DNA of 64,000 bases from Bacillus sp. FJAT-50079 (lineage in GTDB: Bacteria; Bacillota; Bacilli; Bacillales; Bacillaceae_C): assembly GCF_018343515.1 (NCBI RefSeq), contig NZ_JAGYPD010000002.1, forward strand, positions 434,001 through 498,000, given 5' to 3'. Numbering within the stretch: position 1 is the first letter of the stretch; every line of letters starts with the position of its first letter. The translations under genes and the position numbers were made by a program. The notes under the pieces are model-generated. The model saw only the letters and a program-made list of their open reading frames with translations. It did no database searches and had not been told where the DNA came from. Positions 27,413 through 38,437 of this stretch are shown one piece after another.

Positions 27413-28759
27413 TTACATGAAAGGTAGTTTAAATCCACCTTTTTTTCTGCCTTTTTGCTGCATTCCTGTCATTTGCTTCATCATTTTTTTCATATCTTCA
27501 AATTGCTTTAAAAGACGGTTCACCTCTTGTACAGTCGTTCCGCTTCCTTTCGCAATTCTCCGTCGCCTGCTTGCATTAATAATTTCAGGTTGCAGCTTTT
27601 CCTTTGTTGTCATGGAACGAATGATCGCTTCTACATGCCCAATTTGCTTCTCATCGATTTGCAAATTGTCCATGCCTTTAATCTTATTCGCACCCGGCAT
27701 CATTTTTAATAGTTCGTCAAGTGGCCCCATATTGCGCACTTGGCCAAGCTGGTCAAGGAAATCATCAAGAGTGAATGAAGCTGTACGGAATTTCTGTTCC
27801 AATTCTTTTGCTTTATCTTCATCAACAGACGCTTGGGCCTTCTCGATTAATGTAAGCACATCGCCCATCCCAAGAATTCTTGATGCCATTCGCTCAGGGT
27901 GGAATGACTCAAGTGCATCCAGTTTCTCACCCATCCCGACAAATTTAATCGGTTTTTCGGTTACGGAGCGAATCGATAATGCCGCCCCTCCTCGTGTATC
28001 ACCATCGAGCTTCGTTAAAATGACACCGCTAATTTCTAGCTGATCATTGAAGCTTTGCGCAACGTTGACAGCATCTTGACCTGTCATCGCATCGACGACA
28101 AGAAAAATTTCGTCCGGATTTGCAACATCTTTAATCGCTTTTAATTCATCCATCAATTCCCCGTCAATATGCAAACGACCAGCCGTATCGATCAATACGT
28201 AATCATGATGGTCTTCCTTCGCTTTTTCAATCGCTTGACGAGCGATTTCAACAGGGCTTACTTGATCCCCTAGGGAAAACACAGGCATGCCGAGTTGCTT
28301 ACCTAATGTTTCTAGCTGTTTAATTGCTGCTGGGCGATAAATGTCCGCAGCAACAAGCAATGGGTTTCTGTTATATTTTTTCCGAAGTAAATTGGCAAGT
28401 TTTCCAGTTGTTGTTGTTTTCCCCGCACCTTGTAACCCTGCCATCATAATGACCGTCGGGGGTCTTTTGGCGACAGCGATTTGACTTTGCTCTCCGCCCA
28501 TGAGCTCGGTAAGCTCTTCTTTTACAACTTTAATGACTTGCTGACCAGGTGTTAGGCTTTTCATTACTTCTTGTCCAACAGCCCGTTCACTTACTTTCGA
28601 AACAAACTGTTTCACGACCCTGAAATTGACGTCGGCTTCAAGAAGCGCAAGTCGAACTTCACGCATCATTTCTTTAACATCCGCTTCAGAAACTTTCCCT
28701 TTTCCGCGGATTTTTTGCATCGTTGCCTGTAATCGGTCGGCCAATCCTTCAAATGCCAT
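27413..28759 (-). CDS. ffh: Signal recognition particle GTPase Ffh
   Basis: The 448-residue SRP54 homolog has an N domain to about residue 85 and a G domain with P-loop GLQGAGKT (108-115), DTAGRL and TKLDG. The Met-rich M domain is in the last 150 residues, ending in a Lys/Met-rich tail. It binds signal sequences and 4.5S or 6S scRNA, and docks with FtsY. It follows ylxM by 11 bases. Confidence 0.99.
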   Translation of the reverse strand: MAFEGLADRLQATMQKIRGKGKVSEADVKEMMREVRLALLEADVNFRVVKQFVSKVSERAVGQEVMKSLTPGQQVIKVVKEELTELMGGEQSQIAVAKRPPTVIMMAGLQGAGKTTTTGKLANLLRKKYNRNPLLVAADIYRPAAIKQLETLGKQLGMPVFSLGDQVSPVEIARQAIEKAKEDHHDYVLIDTAGRLHIDGELMDELKAIKDVANPDEIFLVVDAMTGQDAVNVAQSFNDQLEISGVILTKLDGDTRGGAALSIRSVTEKPIKFVGMGEKLDALESFHPERMASRILGMGDVLTLIEKAQASVDEDKAKELEQKFRTASFTLDDFLDQLGQVRNMGPLDELLKMMPGANKIKGMDNLQIDEKQIGHVEAIIRSMTTKEKLQPEIINASRRRRIAKGSGTTVQEVNRLLKQFEDMKKMMKQMTGMQQKGRKKGGFKLPFM

Positions 28760-28770
28760 AATGCCGCCCC

Positions 28771-29109
28771 CTAATCCAATTTTTCAAGCGCAAGCAAATA
28801 CTCGCTTAGTTTAGCCTCATCTAATTTCCCTTCAGCTAAATCTATTTTTAATTGTGCGGTAATATTTTTTCGCTCTTGAAATTTTTGAAATAACAACAAT
28901 TTTTTCTCATATTCCTCCAGCATGGCTTCGGTTCGCTTAATATTGTCGTAAACCGCTTGTCGGCTTACTTCATATTGCTCAGCGATTTCTCCAAGGGAGT
29001 AATCATCAAGATAATAGAGGGACATATAACTTTGTTGCTTCTGAGTTAACAGCGCATGATAAAAGTCGTATAAATAATTCAAACGCGTTGTTTTCTCAAG
29101 CATGGTCAT
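28771..29109 (-). CDS. ylxM: SRP-associated putative DNA-binding protein YlxM
   Basis: The 112-residue protein has an N-terminal helix-turn-helix like a sigma-70 region 4 ([20 protein letters not shown], about residues 35-55) and a helical C-terminus. YlxM lies upstream of ffh in most Firmicutes and stimulates SRP GTPase activity in streptococci. The ATG at 29109 fits AAGGAG at the right distance better than the Met at 29118. Confidence 0.93.
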   Translation of the reverse strand: MTMLEKTTRLNYLYDFYHALLTQKQQSYMSLYYLDDYSLGEIAEQYEVSRQAVYDNIKRTEAMLEEYEKKLLLFQKFQERKNITAQLKIDLAEGKLDEAKLSEYLLALEKLD

Positions 29110-29203
29110 TACATCCACTCCTTGTTAAGTTAAAATGCTTTACACTAAAATCATACATGTCCATATGCATATTGTCAAGCACTGAACATATTCCATTACG
29201 TGC

Positions 29204-30193
29204 CTATTCGTTCATGTTTTCGATCGTATCAGAAAACAATCCATACACATATTTCTCCGCGTCGAACTCTTGGAGGTCATCCATTTTTTCTCCAAGTCCA
29301 ACAAACTTAACCGGGATATGTAGTTCATTGCGGATTGCAAGGACAATTCCACCTTTTGCTGTCCCATCCAATTTAGATAGAACTATTCCCGTTACATTCG
29401 TTGCATCTTTAAACGTCTTCGCTTGGATCAAAGCATTTTGTCCTGTCGTTGCATCTAATACAAGTAATACTTCATGCGGCGCTCCTGGAACTTCTCGCTC
29501 AATGACTCGCTTTACCTTTTCAAGCTCATTCATTAAATTCACTTTATTTTGCAAACGTCCCGCTGTATCGCAAAGCAAAATATCTGCCTTTCTTGATTTT
29601 GCCGCTTGAACGGCATCAAACATAACTGCCGCTGGATCAGATCCTTCCGCTTGCTTTATCACATCAACACCAACACGCTCTCCCCATACTTCGAGCTGTT
29701 CAATTGCCCCAGCACGGAACGTATCACCAGCGGCAAGCATGACATGCTTGCCTTCCTGTTTAAACTTATGAGCAAGTTTACCAATCGTTGTCGTTTTTCC
29801 GACTCCGTTTACACCGACAAATAAAATAATCGTCAATTCGTTTTCTTGAATATTCAATGTCGTTGGGGATGTGTCGTCTGCTTCATAAATCTCAACAAGT
29901 TTTTCTGAGATCACAGATTGAACATCTGCTGTATCTTTAATATTGCGCTTTTTCACTTCTGTTTTTAATTCATCAACGAGCTGCATGACCGTGTCAAAGC
30001 CGACATCTGCCTGAATTAAAATTTCTTCTAATTCTTCAAAAAAGTCTTCATCGACTTTACGGTATCTTGCAACTAAGTCATTTACTTTTTCTGAAAAATT
30101 ATCTCTTGTTTTTGCCAAACCATCTTTAAACTTCTCTGAAATTGAATCCGTAGAAGTAGTAAATTTTTCTTTCAGCTTTTTAAAAAAACTCAT
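29204..30193 (-). CDS. ftsY: SRP receptor FtsY
   Basis: The 329-residue receptor GTPase has a short, charged N-terminal A-like region, the NG domain with P-loop GVNGVGKT (127-134), CDTAGRLQNK and SKLDGTAKGG. It meets Ffh at the membrane to hand ribosomes to SecYEG. It follows smc after a gap that is filled by a family A repeat. Confidence 0.98.
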   Translation of the reverse strand: MSFFKKLKEKFTTSTDSISEKFKDGLAKTRDNFSEKVNDLVARYRKVDEDFFEELEEILIQADVGFDTVMQLVDELKTEVKKRNIKDTADVQSVISEKLVEIYEADDTSPTTLNIQENELTIILFVGVNGVGKTTTIGKLAHKFKQEGKHVMLAAGDTFRAGAIEQLEVWGERVGVDVIKQAEGSDPAAVMFDAVQAAKSRKADILLCDTAGRLQNKVNLMNELEKVKRVIEREVPGAPHEVLLVLDATTGQNALIQAKTFKDATNVTGIVLSKLDGTAKGGIVLAIRNELHIPVKFVGLGEKMDDLQEFDAEKYVYGLFSDTIENMNE

Positions 30194-30221
30194 GTTTTTC
30201 CACCTCTATATTTATATACTG

Positions 30222-30410
30222 TATAAGTTGAATAAATAACGTACATAAAATGCTGAAAGTAAACACCGTTGATTTCCGTTCCAGGCGGACGCTTTCTGGG
30301 GGGCGGCACGTTTGCCGCTCATCCCCCAGGAGTCGCCGCCTTTCACTCCAATCAACTAGGTATACTTCTGATTAAAACCATTTAAATGAACATTTTAACT
30401 TCAACTTATA
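30222..30410 (+). repeat. Family A repeat, copy 8 (short form with perfect terminal inverted repeats)
   Basis: The core is 30268-30356 (GTTGATTTCCGTTCCAGGCG to CACTCCAATCAAC). Beyond it lie perfect 11-bp inverted ends, TATAAGTTGAA (30222-30232) and TTCAACTTATA (30400-30410). The right end overlaps the last codons of smc, whose stop codon is at 30408-30406. Confidence 0.85.
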
Positions 30411-33400
30411 TCGTAGCCATCTCTTCTTGATCTTGTAATTTCACCGAAACGAGCTTCGAAACCCCTGATTCTTGCATCGTTACCCCGTATAATACGTCAG
30501 CGCCTTGCATCGTACCTTGACGATGAGTAATGACGATGAATTGTGTTTCATTGCTAAACTTTTGTAAGTATTGGCTGAACCGATACACATTTGCTTCGTC
30601 CAATGCCGCTTCCACCTCATCAAGTACACAGAAAGGAACAGGACGCACTTTAATAATCGAAAAGAGAAGGGCGATCGCGGTTAAAGAGCGCTCTCCACCG
30701 GAAAGTAAGCTTAAATTTTGTAGTTTTTTTCCAGGCGGCTGTGCGACGATATCGACTCCTGTGCGCAATAAATCATCAGGCTCGGTTAGTTTCAATTGAG
30801 CTTTCCCTCCGCCGAATAACGCTTGGAACACTCCTTCGAAATGTGCTTTGATTGCGTTAAACGTCGATGAGAAACGTTTTTTCATTTCTTCATCCATTTC
30901 AGCCATCACTTGTAATAACGTGTTTTTTGCTTCGGCTAAATCTGCTTGCTGTTCAGCTAAAAACTGATACCTTTCCGAGATCCGTTCATATTCTTCGATC
31001 GCACCGAGATTAACCGTTCCCAGTTCCTCAATCTCACGTTTAATTAATGTTACTTTCTTGGCTGCTTCATCTGCAGCGATTTGCAGCTGATACTGCTCCT
31101 TCGCCCCTTCATATGAAAGACGATACACCTCACGCAGTTTTTGCAGTCGATTTTCCAACTCGACATCAAGGCGATTCGTCTGAATTTCCGCCTCCACGAG
31201 CAAATCATTCACAGCTTTGTATTGATTTTTCAATTGCTTACATTCGTTCTCATTTGCAGCGATCGTCGCTTGCTGTGTTGTTCGTTCATTATACAAATGA
31301 GTAAGCTTTTGTTCTATCGTATCTTTATCGGCTTTTTTCTTCAATGCTTCAGCCGCTAGCTCCTCCTCGCTCGTAAAATGACCGGACATTTCATTTTCTA
31401 GCCAATGCAAATCATCGACTAGAGACGTTTTTCGCGCCTTTGCTTCTTTCAATTCTTTATTTAATGATTTTAAATAGTTCGCGCTTGATGAAAGCTGTTC
31501 ATTCATTACCGCATATTCTGCCGTCAAATTGCTTACTTCCTCACGCAATGACTCTTTTGAAATCCGCTCATGATCTCTTCGTGCTGTTAGTTCCGCAATT
31601 TGTTGATTTAGCGCATCTGCTTTTTTCTCATTGTCTTCTAATACAGTTTTTAATGCGTGCATGCGTGCGGAAATTTTGCTGGATTCAGCATCTAGCTCAT
31701 TTTTTTCCAGATCATATAAAGATAGACGCTCATCAACATTCTTTTTATTCACTGTAATTTGCAAAATATTTGCTTCTAAATTATTTTGTTCCTTGCGTAA
31801 TTGCTCGCCGGATTCTCTAATTGCTTCAAGCTGTTTTTCCTCGGCTGTTAACGCTTCTTTTACCTCTTGCCAACGAGCTTCTAAATTCGCTGTCTTTTCG
31901 CGCATCATTGCTATTTTCTCTGTCAGCTCTTCAAGTTCACTTTTTCGGCTAAGTAATGAGCCGGCTTTTTGCTGTGTCGCTCCGCCCGTCATCGAGCCGC
32001 CCGGATTGACGATGTCGCCTTCTAGGGTGACGATTCGATAGCGATATTGCAAAAGCTTCGCTAGTGCGTTTGCCCCAGCCAATCGATCAGCAACAATCGT
32101 CGTTCCTAGTAGACTTCTAATAGCAGGGGCATGCTCTGGAGCATACTGAATAACATCCGCCGCGACTCCAACGAACGCCGATTGCGCAGCTAATGTCTCA
32201 ATTAAGCCATGCTGTATCCGTTTTTCCTTTATGATATTAAGTGGTAAAAACGTCGCTCTCCCGTATCGATTTTCTCTAAGATATTCAATCGCTCTTCTTC
32301 CATCTGCTTCTGTTTGAACAACGACATGTTGCACAGTGCTTCCCAACGCCGTTTCAATTGCAAGCTCAAATTTTTTCGGGACTTGGATAAGCTCGGCAAC
32401 GGCTCCTTCGATGCCCGTCAATTTTTTCTCCCGCGCTTTTAGCACTTCACGAACACCTTGGAAAAAACCGATATAATCGTCTTCCATTTCCTCTAATGTT
32501 TCTTTGCGCGAAATGGATTTCTGTAAATAATGATGAGCCTGATTTACGAGCGAAGCTTGTTCATCCACTTGCTTTTTCAATTCGGAAATCTTTTTATCTG
32601 TTTCTTGAAAAGACGTTAATTGCGTAGAAAGCTGATCTTCCACTACTTTTAGCTGTTTTTGTTTTTCGGCAAGTGCTGCTGTCACTTCATTTCGTTCAGC
32701 AATATATTTTTCATTTTCGCGATCGAGCCGTTCAGCCTTTACTTGCTGCTGACGTTTTTGCTGCTCTAAATATTGATGCTCATTTTTAGCTGATGCTTGC
32801 TCATTTAATCGTTCGATATAATCGCTTTTTAATGATTCAATTGTTTCTTCAATTGAGCCATCAAATAAGTCAACTTGCTCTTTTTTCTGCTTAAGCTTAT
32901 TTTTTAATTGCTCCGCAGCTTTCTGCTTGATCCGCGTTTCGTCTACCAACTGCTTTTTCTTCATTTCTAATTGTTCAATCTTTTCCTCTGCATCATGGAT
33001 GTTTTTCGTTAATTGAGCGGTATTATCGGTCGCATTTTTTTTACGCTCCCTTAAAACATCTCTTCTTCCTTCAAGCTTTTCAAGTTCCTTCGTTGCAGAT
33101 AGAAGTTCGGACTGAAGTTGACTAATTGTTTCATCGATGATGATTAATTGCTCACGGACAACGGTCAACTCCGCTTCGCTTTTTTGAACATCTTCGGCAA
33201 GTTGGTGATCACGTGCCTGTAATTGTTCGACTTTTCCTTTAAATTGTTCCCAGCTTTTATGTAACGTATCGATTTCATAAACCGTTAGCGCGACCTCATA
33301 ATTTTCGAGCTCTGCTTTTTTCTGCAAATAATCGTTGGCAATCGACGCTTGAATTTTTAATGGTTCGACCTGTCCTTCAAGTTCATGAATGATATCATTG

Positions 33401-33972
33401 ACGCGCTGTAAGTTTTCAGCTGTTTCATGCAGCTTCGTTTCCGCTTTCTTTTTCCTCATTTTATATTTGAGGACGCCAGCCGCTTCTTCGAAAATCGTTC
33501 GTCTTTCCTCGGGCTTACTATTTAAAATTTCTTCTACTTTCCCTTGGCTAATAATTGAAAAGGCTTCTTTTCCAAGTCCAGAATCCATGAAAAGATCAAC
33601 GATATCTTTTAATCTGCATGATTGGCGATTCAATAAATACTCACTTTCACCCGAGCGAAACACTCTTCGTGTGACACTTACTTCATTGTATTCGATCGGC
33701 AAAGCACCGTCTTCATTGTTTAAAGTCAATGTCACTTCCGCATAATTTAATTGTTTTCGTGAGTCACTTCCAGCGAAAATAACGTCTTCCATTTTCCCGC
33801 CACGAAGTGATTTAGCCGATTGTTCACCGAGCACCCAGCGAATTGCATCGGTCACATTGCTTTTTCCACTTCCGTTTGGGCCAACAACAGCAGTTACACC
33901 AGGGACAAATTCAATATTCGTTTTTTCGGCAAACGATTTAAAGCCAATAATGTCCAACTGTTTTAAAAACAC
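30406..33972 (-). CDS. smc: Chromosome segregation ATPase SMC
   Basis: The 1188-residue SMC protein has Walker A GPNGSGKSN at residues 32-40 and a first coiled coil to about 500. The hinge is at about 510-670, followed by the return coil. The C-terminal head carries the signature LSGGERSLTAIALLF and Walker B CVLDEVEAALDEANV. With ScpA and ScpB it organises and segregates the chromosome. It follows rnc by 33 bases. The last four residues and the stop codon lie at or in the inverted end of a family A repeat, so the C-terminus may differ slightly from that of relatives. Confidence 0.98.
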   Translation of the reverse strand: MFLKQLDIIGFKSFAEKTNIEFVPGVTAVVGPNGSGKSNVTDAIRWVLGEQSAKSLRGGKMEDVIFAGSDSRKQLNYAEVTLTLNNEDGALPIEYNEVSVTRRVFRSGESEYLLNRQSCRLKDIVDLFMDSGLGKEAFSIISQGKVEEILNSKPEERRTIFEEAAGVLKYKMRKKKAETKLHETAENLQRVNDIIHELEGQVEPLKIQASIANDYLQKKAELENYEVALTVYEIDTLHKSWEQFKGKVEQLQARDHQLAEDVQKSEAELTVVREQLIIIDETISQLQSELLSATKELEKLEGRRDVLRERKKNATDNTAQLTKNIHDAEEKIEQLEMKKKQLVDETRIKQKAAEQLKNKLKQKKEQVDLFDGSIEETIESLKSDYIERLNEQASAKNEHQYLEQQKRQQQVKAERLDRENEKYIAERNEVTAALAEKQKQLKVVEDQLSTQLTSFQETDKKISELKKQVDEQASLVNQAHHYLQKSISRKETLEEMEDDYIGFFQGVREVLKAREKKLTGIEGAVAELIQVPKKFELAIETALGSTVQHVVVQTEADGRRAIEYLRENRYGRATFLPLNIIKEKRIQHGLIETLAAQSAFVGVAADVIQYAPEHAPAIRSLLGTTIVADRLAGANALAKLLQYRYRIVTLEGDIVNPGGSMTGGATQQKAGSLLSRKSELEELTEKIAMMREKTANLEARWQEVKEALTAEEKQLEAIRESGEQLRKEQNNLEANILQITVNKKNVDERLSLYDLEKNELDAESSKISARMHALKTVLEDNEKKADALNQQIAELTARRDHERISKESLREEVSNLTAEYAVMNEQLSSSANYLKSLNKELKEAKARKTSLVDDLHWLENEMSGHFTSEEELAAEALKKKADKDTIEQKLTHLYNERTTQQATIAANENECKQLKNQYKAVNDLLVEAEIQTNRLDVELENRLQKLREVYRLSYEGAKEQYQLQIAADEAAKKVTLIKREIEELGTVNLGAIEEYERISERYQFLAEQQADLAEAKNTLLQVMAEMDEEMKKRFSSTFNAIKAHFEGVFQALFGGGKAQLKLTEPDDLLRTGVDIVAQPPGKKLQNLSLLSGGERSLTAIALLFSIIKVRPVPFCVLDEVEAALDEANVYRFSQYLQKFSNETQFIVITHRQGTMQGADVLYGVTMQESGVSKLVSVKLQDQEEMATI

Positions 33973-34005
33973 CTTATTCCCCTCCTTTCTTTTTGTTCTT
34001 GCTTC

Positions 34006-34740
34006 TTATTCTTCTTTTCGCTTACTTAAAGCCATTTGGGCCGCATGCTGCTCCGCTTCTTTTTTTGATCTTCCCGAGCCTTCGCCAAGCACTTCGTTAT
34101 TTAATAATACTTGTGAGACGAACGTCCGATTATGCGCCGGACCTTCTTCGAGTAAGATTTTATATTCAAGTACCCCAATTCCATCTCTTTGAATATTTTC
34201 TTGCAATTGGCTTTTAAAATCCATCACATGAGAAAAAGCACCAGCATCGACTTGCGGATAAACAGATTTTTCGAGGAACGAGATCGTTGCTTCAAGCCCT
34301 TGGTCAAGATATAACGCACCTACAAAAGCTTCAAATGCATCAGCAAGCAAAGCCGGCCTTGATCTTCCTCCTGTCATCTCTTCTCCTTTTCCTAATAGCA
34401 CTGTTTCGCCAAAATTTAATTCAGTCGCAAACTTAACGAGTGAAGGCTCACAGACGATCGATGCCCTGATTTTCGTTAACTCGCCCTCGCTCATTAGCGG
34501 AAATTTTTTGAATAGATATTGGGAAACGGTTAGTTCCAGAACCGCATCACCTAAAAACTCAAGGCGTTCATTGTCTTCATGCGGTTTTTTCCGATGCTCA
34601 TTCACATAGGATGAATGTGTAAAAGCTTGCATAAGTAATTTTTGATTATGAAATTGTATTCCGATTTTTTCTTGGAAGTTTTTCATGCGATTTTCAATGA
34701 GATGACTCATTTTTCTCTCACGATTTATTTTTTTCCTCAT
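34006..34740 (-). CDS. rnc: Ribonuclease III
   Basis: The 244-residue double-strand RNA endonuclease has the RNase III signature [14 protein letters not shown] and the second acidic cluster ([18 protein letters not shown]). A C-terminal dsRNA-binding domain ends in [25 protein letters not shown] precedes the ATG at 34740; the in-frame GTG at 34752 is less likely. It processes rRNA and scRNA and sits in front of smc and ftsY as usual. Confidence 0.98.
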   Translation of the reverse strand: MRKKINRERKMSHLIENRMKNFQEKIGIQFHNQKLLMQAFTHSSYVNEHRKKPHEDNERLEFLGDAVLELTVSQYLFKKFPLMSEGELTKIRASIVCEPSLVKFATELNFGETVLLGKGEEMTGGRSRPALLADAFEAFVGALYLDQGLEATISFLEKSVYPQVDAGAFSHVMDFKSQLQENIQRDGIGVLEYKILLEEGPAHNRTFVSQVLLNNEVLGEGSGRSKKEAEQHAAQMALSKRKEE

Positions 34741-34777
34741 GTGTGATTCCACCTTGATAGAAATAATGTAACGTAGA

Positions 34778-34804
34778 AATGTCCCGCCTACAAAGAACGG
34801 GACA
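34778..34804 (-). terminator. Hairpin between acpP and rnc
   Basis: ATGTCCCG pairs with CGGGACAT around an 11-base loop. The T tail is weak on the minus strand (TTTCTACG), so it may attenuate rather than fully stop transcription from the fap operon into rnc-smc-ftsY. Confidence 0.5.
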
Positions 34805-34822
34805 TCATCTAAACTTCAACGA

Positions 34823-35056
34823 CTAGTTTTTACTTTCTATGTAATTAACAGCGTCGCCGACTGTTGCGATCTTTTCAGCATCATCATCGGAAATTTCCAA
34901 ATCGAATTCATCTTCCAATTCCATGACAAGTTCAACAACATCTAATGAATCTGCTCCTAAATCATCTTTAAAAGAAGCTTCAAGTGTTACTTTTGATTCT
35001 TCCACACCAAGACGGTCAACGATAATTTGAGTTACGCGTTCTACTGTATCTGCCAT
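34823..35056 (-). CDS. acpP: Acyl carrier protein
   Basis: The 77-residue acidic protein carries the phosphopantetheine attachment Ser37 in [13 protein letters not shown]. The start is the ATG after GGGAGGTG; the two codons beyond are not used. It carries acyl chains for FabD, FabG and PlsX, encoded next to it in the same operon. Confidence 0.99.
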   Translation of the reverse strand: MADTVERVTQIIVDRLGVEESKVTLEASFKDDLGADSLDVVELVMELEDEFDLEISDDDAEKIATVGDAVNYIESKN

Positions 35057-35119
35057 TCGTTTCACCTCCCCTCAAGTCATTATAAAGGAAAACATTAAAA
35101 AGTAAAATGTTTAAAATGA

Positions 35120-35863
35120 TTACATAAACATGCCGCCATTAACGTGAATGGTTTGGCCAGTAATATATTTCGCATCATCTGAAGCTAAAAATAACGCTGC
35201 CTTTGCGATATCTTCCGCATCACCAAATTGCCCGAGCGGAATTTGCTGTAACATCGCTGTTTTCACATCTTCTGGTAATTGATCGGTCATATCTGTCGTT
35301 ATAAAGCCTGGTGCAAGTGCATTGACTGTAATTCCTCTTGCAGCAAGTTCTTTTGCTGATGTTTTCGTAAGTCCGATTACGCCAGCTTTTGCCGCTACAT
35401 AATTAGCTTGTCCTGGATTCCCGATTTCACCAACAATAGAAGAAACATTAATGATTCTACCTGATCTTTGCTTCATCATTTGTCTTGATACAGCTTTCGT
35501 GCAGAGGAATACGCCTTTTAAGTTAATATTAATGACATCATCCCATTCGTCTTCCTTCATGCGCATTAATAAATTATCTTTCGTAATCCCTGCATTATTT
35601 ACTAATATATCAAGCTTGCCAAATTGTTGAACCGCCGCTTTGACCATTTCACCAACAGATTCGCTGTCAGCGACATTGCATTGATAGGCAATTGCATTGC
35701 GTCCTAATGCTTGAATTTCACTGACTACTTCATTTGCTTTCGCTTCACTGCCTGAATAATTGACAAGGACATTAGCACCTTCTCTAGCAAAATGTAAAGC
35801 AATTTCTCGGCCAATTCCCCGTGATGCACCTGTTACAATGACAGCTTTCCCTTCTAACTTCAT
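35120..35863 (-). CDS. fabG: 3-oxoacyl-[acyl-carrier-protein] reductase FabG
   Basis: This 247-residue short-chain dehydrogenase uses NADPH to reduce 3-oxoacyl-ACP. The cofactor motif TGASRGIG is at residues 11-18; the catalytic residues are Ser142 (or 141), Tyr155 and Lys159 in the YVAAK region. The true start at 35863 overlaps the fabD stop in an ATGA arrangement, with AAAGGAG upstream. Confidence 0.98.
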   Translation of the reverse strand: MKLEGKAVIVTGASRGIGREIALHFAREGANVLVNYSGSEAKANEVVSEIQALGRNAIAYQCNVADSESVGEMVKAAVQQFGKLDILVNNAGITKDNLLMRMKEDEWDDVININLKGVFLCTKAVSRQMMKQRSGRIINVSSIVGEIGNPGQANYVAAKAGVIGLTKTSAKELAARGITVNALAPGFITTDMTDQLPEDVKTAMLQQIPLGQFGDAEDIAKAALFLASDDAKYITGQTIHVNGGMFM

Positions 35864-36807
35864 TTTCCTTCTCCTTTCAATTGCTCGATCGCGCTTTGAC
35901 AACTATCCGGATCTTGGACTGAAATCGTTGTGACGGAGCGATTGATCTTCTTAATTAATCCAGAAAGCACTTTTCCTGGCCCAATTTCAACAAATGTATC
36001 GACCCCATTCGCGATCATTGCTTCAACCGAATCCTCCCATAAAACGGGTGAGTATAATTGTTCGATTAATTTTTCTGCAAACTGCGAGCCGTCTGTAAGT
36101 GGATGCGCGGTCACATTTGCTACAACCGGAACCTTTGCATCACTTATATTAATTTCAGCTAAAATTTGAGCAAATTTTTCTGCTGCCGGCTTCATTAATT
36201 CGGAATGAAACGGCCCGCTCACTTGCAACGGAATGACTCGTTTTGCTCCTTGAACTTTTGCGACTGCACCAGCTTTTTCAACCCCAGCGACCGTACCAGA
36301 AATAACAATTTGGCCTGGACAGTTAATATTCGCCATTTGTACAGAATCACCAGCTTGGGTAACTTCGCCGGTAATTTGCTGCAACTTTTCCCGGTCAAAG
36401 CCCATGATCGCCGCCATCGTTCCTTTTCCGTTTGGAACGGCTTCTTCCATAAACTCTCCACGTTTTCTAACGGCATAAACGGCATCGGAAAACTCCATCA
36501 CACCGCTTGCGACTAACGCTGAATATTCACCAAGACTATGACCAGCCGTGTAATCAGGTTGAATCCCTGCTTCTTGAAGGCGCTGCAAAAGAGCAATGCT
36601 CGTCGTTAACAATGCCGGTTGCGCATTCGTCGTTTTTGTCAATTCTTCAATTGGTCCATTAAATATAAGGGATGATAGCGATTCATCCAATCGTTGATCT
36701 GCTTCTTCAAAAATATGCTTCGCCCGTTGGTCTGCCTCAGCAATGGCTTGTCCCATTCCAACTGTTTGCGAGCCTTGTCCTGGAAAAACAAAAGCGATTT
36801 TCCCCAT
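35860..36807 (-). CDS. fabD: Malonyl-CoA-acyl carrier protein transacylase FabD
   Basis: The 315-residue enzyme loads malonate on ACP. It has the N-terminal FVFPGQGSQ motif, nucleophile Ser91 in [11 protein letters not shown] and the later catalytic His in SGPFHSELM. It lies 16 bases after plsX and is translationally coupled to fabG. Confidence 0.98.
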   Translation of the reverse strand: MGKIAFVFPGQGSQTVGMGQAIAEADQRAKHIFEEADQRLDESLSSLIFNGPIEELTKTTNAQPALLTTSIALLQRLQEAGIQPDYTAGHSLGEYSALVASGVMEFSDAVYAVRKRGEFMEEAVPNGKGTMAAIMGFDREKLQQITGEVTQAGDSVQMANINCPGQIVISGTVAGVEKAGAVAKVQGAKRVIPLQVSGPFHSELMKPAAEKFAQILAEINISDAKVPVVANVTAHPLTDGSQFAEKLIEQLYSPVLWEDSVEAMIANGVDTFVEIGPGKVLSGLIKKINRSVTTISVQDPDSCQSAIEQLKGEGK

Positions 36808-36823
36808 TTTTTCACCCCATCTA

Positions 36824-37816
36824 TTATACGTTTTGTTTTGCTTCTACTGCTTCCCTAATTTTTTCTGGTACTTGATGAATAACCATTTCACGCGCTTGAC
36901 GTACAGCATGGTAAATGGCATTCGCATTCGATGAACCATGCGCTTTAATAACAGGCGCATCTAATCCGAATAGACATGCACCACCATATTCTGTATAATC
37001 CATTTTATTTTTCAATTGGACGAGATCAGATTTAATTAGGCCAGCAGCAAGTTTATTTTTAAAGCTCCCCATGAACGTGTCCTTTAACATCGAAAATAAC
37101 GATGATGCCGTTCCTTCGATCGCTTTTAAAACGATATTGCCTGTAAATCCATCCGTAACGACAACGTCCGCATGACCTTCCAGTAAATCTCTAGCCTCAA
37201 TATTCCCAATAAAATTCAAATCTGCTTGGCTAATGAGTTCAAATGCTTTTTTCGTTAATTCATTTCCTTTATTTTCTTCGGTTCCAATATTTAATAATCC
37301 GACGCGAGGACGGTCAATTTTTCGAACCTTCTCAGCATAAATATTGCCCATAATCGCATTTTGCAATAAATGCTCCGCCTTTGCATCGGCATTTGCTCCT
37401 AAATCGAGCATGACAAACCCTTTGCCATCAGTAGTCGGGAGCGTTGGTGCGAGTGCAGGTCGATCAATTCCCTTGATCCTTCCAACGACAAATAAACCCG
37501 CAGCCATTAATGCCCCAGTATTGCCTGCTGAAATGCACCCATCTGCTTCGCGATCTTTCACCGCTTGTGCCATCATGACCATGGAAGCTGCTTTCTTACG
37601 GCGAACTGCCCGCACGGGTTCATCCTCTGCTTCGATTTTTTCATCTGTATGAATGATTTGAATTCGGTCAGATTTTGTTACATATTTATTTATTTCTGTT
37701 TCATTTCCGTATAATACAAACTCAACATCTGTAAAGTCTTGGGCAGCTTTCACGACGCCAGCTACAATTTCTTTCGGCGCGTGATCTCCTCCCATTGCGT
37801 CAATTGCAATTTTCAT
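36824..37816 (-). CDS. plsX: Phosphate acyltransferase PlsX
   Basis: The 330-residue enzyme makes acyl-phosphate from acyl-ACP for phospholipid synthesis. The N-terminal [16 protein letters not shown], the [12 protein letters not shown] motif and [12 protein letters not shown] are characteristic. It is the second gene of the FapR regulon operon, 17 bases after fapR. Confidence 0.98.
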   Translation of the reverse strand: MKIAIDAMGGDHAPKEIVAGVVKAAQDFTDVEFVLYGNETEINKYVTKSDRIQIIHTDEKIEAEDEPVRAVRRKKAASMVMMAQAVKDREADGCISAGNTGALMAAGLFVVGRIKGIDRPALAPTLPTTDGKGFVMLDLGANADAKAEHLLQNAIMGNIYAEKVRKIDRPRVGLLNIGTEENKGNELTKKAFELISQADLNFIGNIEARDLLEGHADVVVTDGFTGNIVLKAIEGTASSLFSMLKDTFMGSFKNKLAAGLIKSDLVQLKNKMDYTEYGGACLFGLDAPVIKAHGSSNANAIYHAVRQAREMVIHQVPEKIREAVEAKQNV

Positions 37817-37833
37817 TCGTTTTCACCTTCTAT

Positions 37834-38394
37834 TCATTGACTGGAGCGATACATTTCAAATTCACCTTTGAATACGATCTCTTGACCGACATAGCTAAGC
37901 ACACCGACAGTCGTTCGATCCGGTCGTGTTGTTTTCTCCACTTTCGCCTTGGCAACAACACGATCACCAAGTTTAACGGGACGAGTAAAATGAACTTTTA
38001 CTTTCATTGTCAATGCTAGCTCATCATCAATCACAGCAACTGCCAAAGAGTTGGCTTGGGCAAATAAATGATGTCCTCTAGCAATCGAATTTCTTTTAAA
38101 CACATGCTCTTGCTTTACATCGAAAATCGATATCGCTGTCTGGTCAAGTTGAATATCAATAACCTCTCCAATTACTTCATCGATTGGAAGTGATTTTACC
38201 TCGTCATCTACATGCTTTTCAGCAACATTTTTTATTCTCTCCCTAAGTTCAGGGATCGACAACTCCATTCGATCTAGGCGAATGGTTTGAACGCTGACAG
38301 AAAATCGTTCAGCTAATTCCTCATCTGTTACAAATGGATTCTCTTCAATTGTCTCGATCAAAAGCTTTTGCCTTTCTTTTTTAGGCCGCCTCAT
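37834..38394 (-). CDS. fapR: Malonyl-CoA-responsive fatty-acid repressor FapR
   Basis: The 186-residue repressor starts [16 protein letters not shown]. An N-terminal helix-turn-helix ([20 protein letters not shown], about residues 25-45) is followed by a C-terminal hotdog-fold domain that binds malonyl-CoA ([19 protein letters not shown]). The frame open upstream to 38559 is noncoding. It represses its own operon through the operator just upstream, and malonyl-CoA releases it. Confidence 0.97.
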   Translation of the reverse strand: MRRPKKERQKLLIETIEENPFVTDEELAERFSVSVQTIRLDRMELSIPELRERIKNVAEKHVDDEVKSLPIDEVIGEVIDIQLDQTAISIFDVKQEHVFKRNSIARGHHLFAQANSLAVAVIDDELALTMKVKVHFTRPVKLGDRVVAKAKVEKTTRPDRTTVGVLSYVGQEIVFKGEFEMYRSSQ

Positions 38395-38415
38395 ATTATC
38401 AACACCATTCAAGAT

Positions 38416-38434
38416 ATTAAGACTAGGTATTAAT
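38416..38434 (-). promoter_or_regulatory. FapR operator
   Basis: The 19-bp near-palindrome ATTAAGACTAGGTATTAAT lies over the expected transcription start and between the -10 box and fapR. It matches the known FapR-box pattern, in which an inverted TTAATACCT-type half-site surrounds the centre. Confidence 0.85.
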
Positions 38435-38437
38435 AGT

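Noticed and set aside
27417-28043. A 208-codon plus-strand open frame opposite ffh
   Set aside because: It is the mirror of the ffh coding strand and has no recognisable domains.
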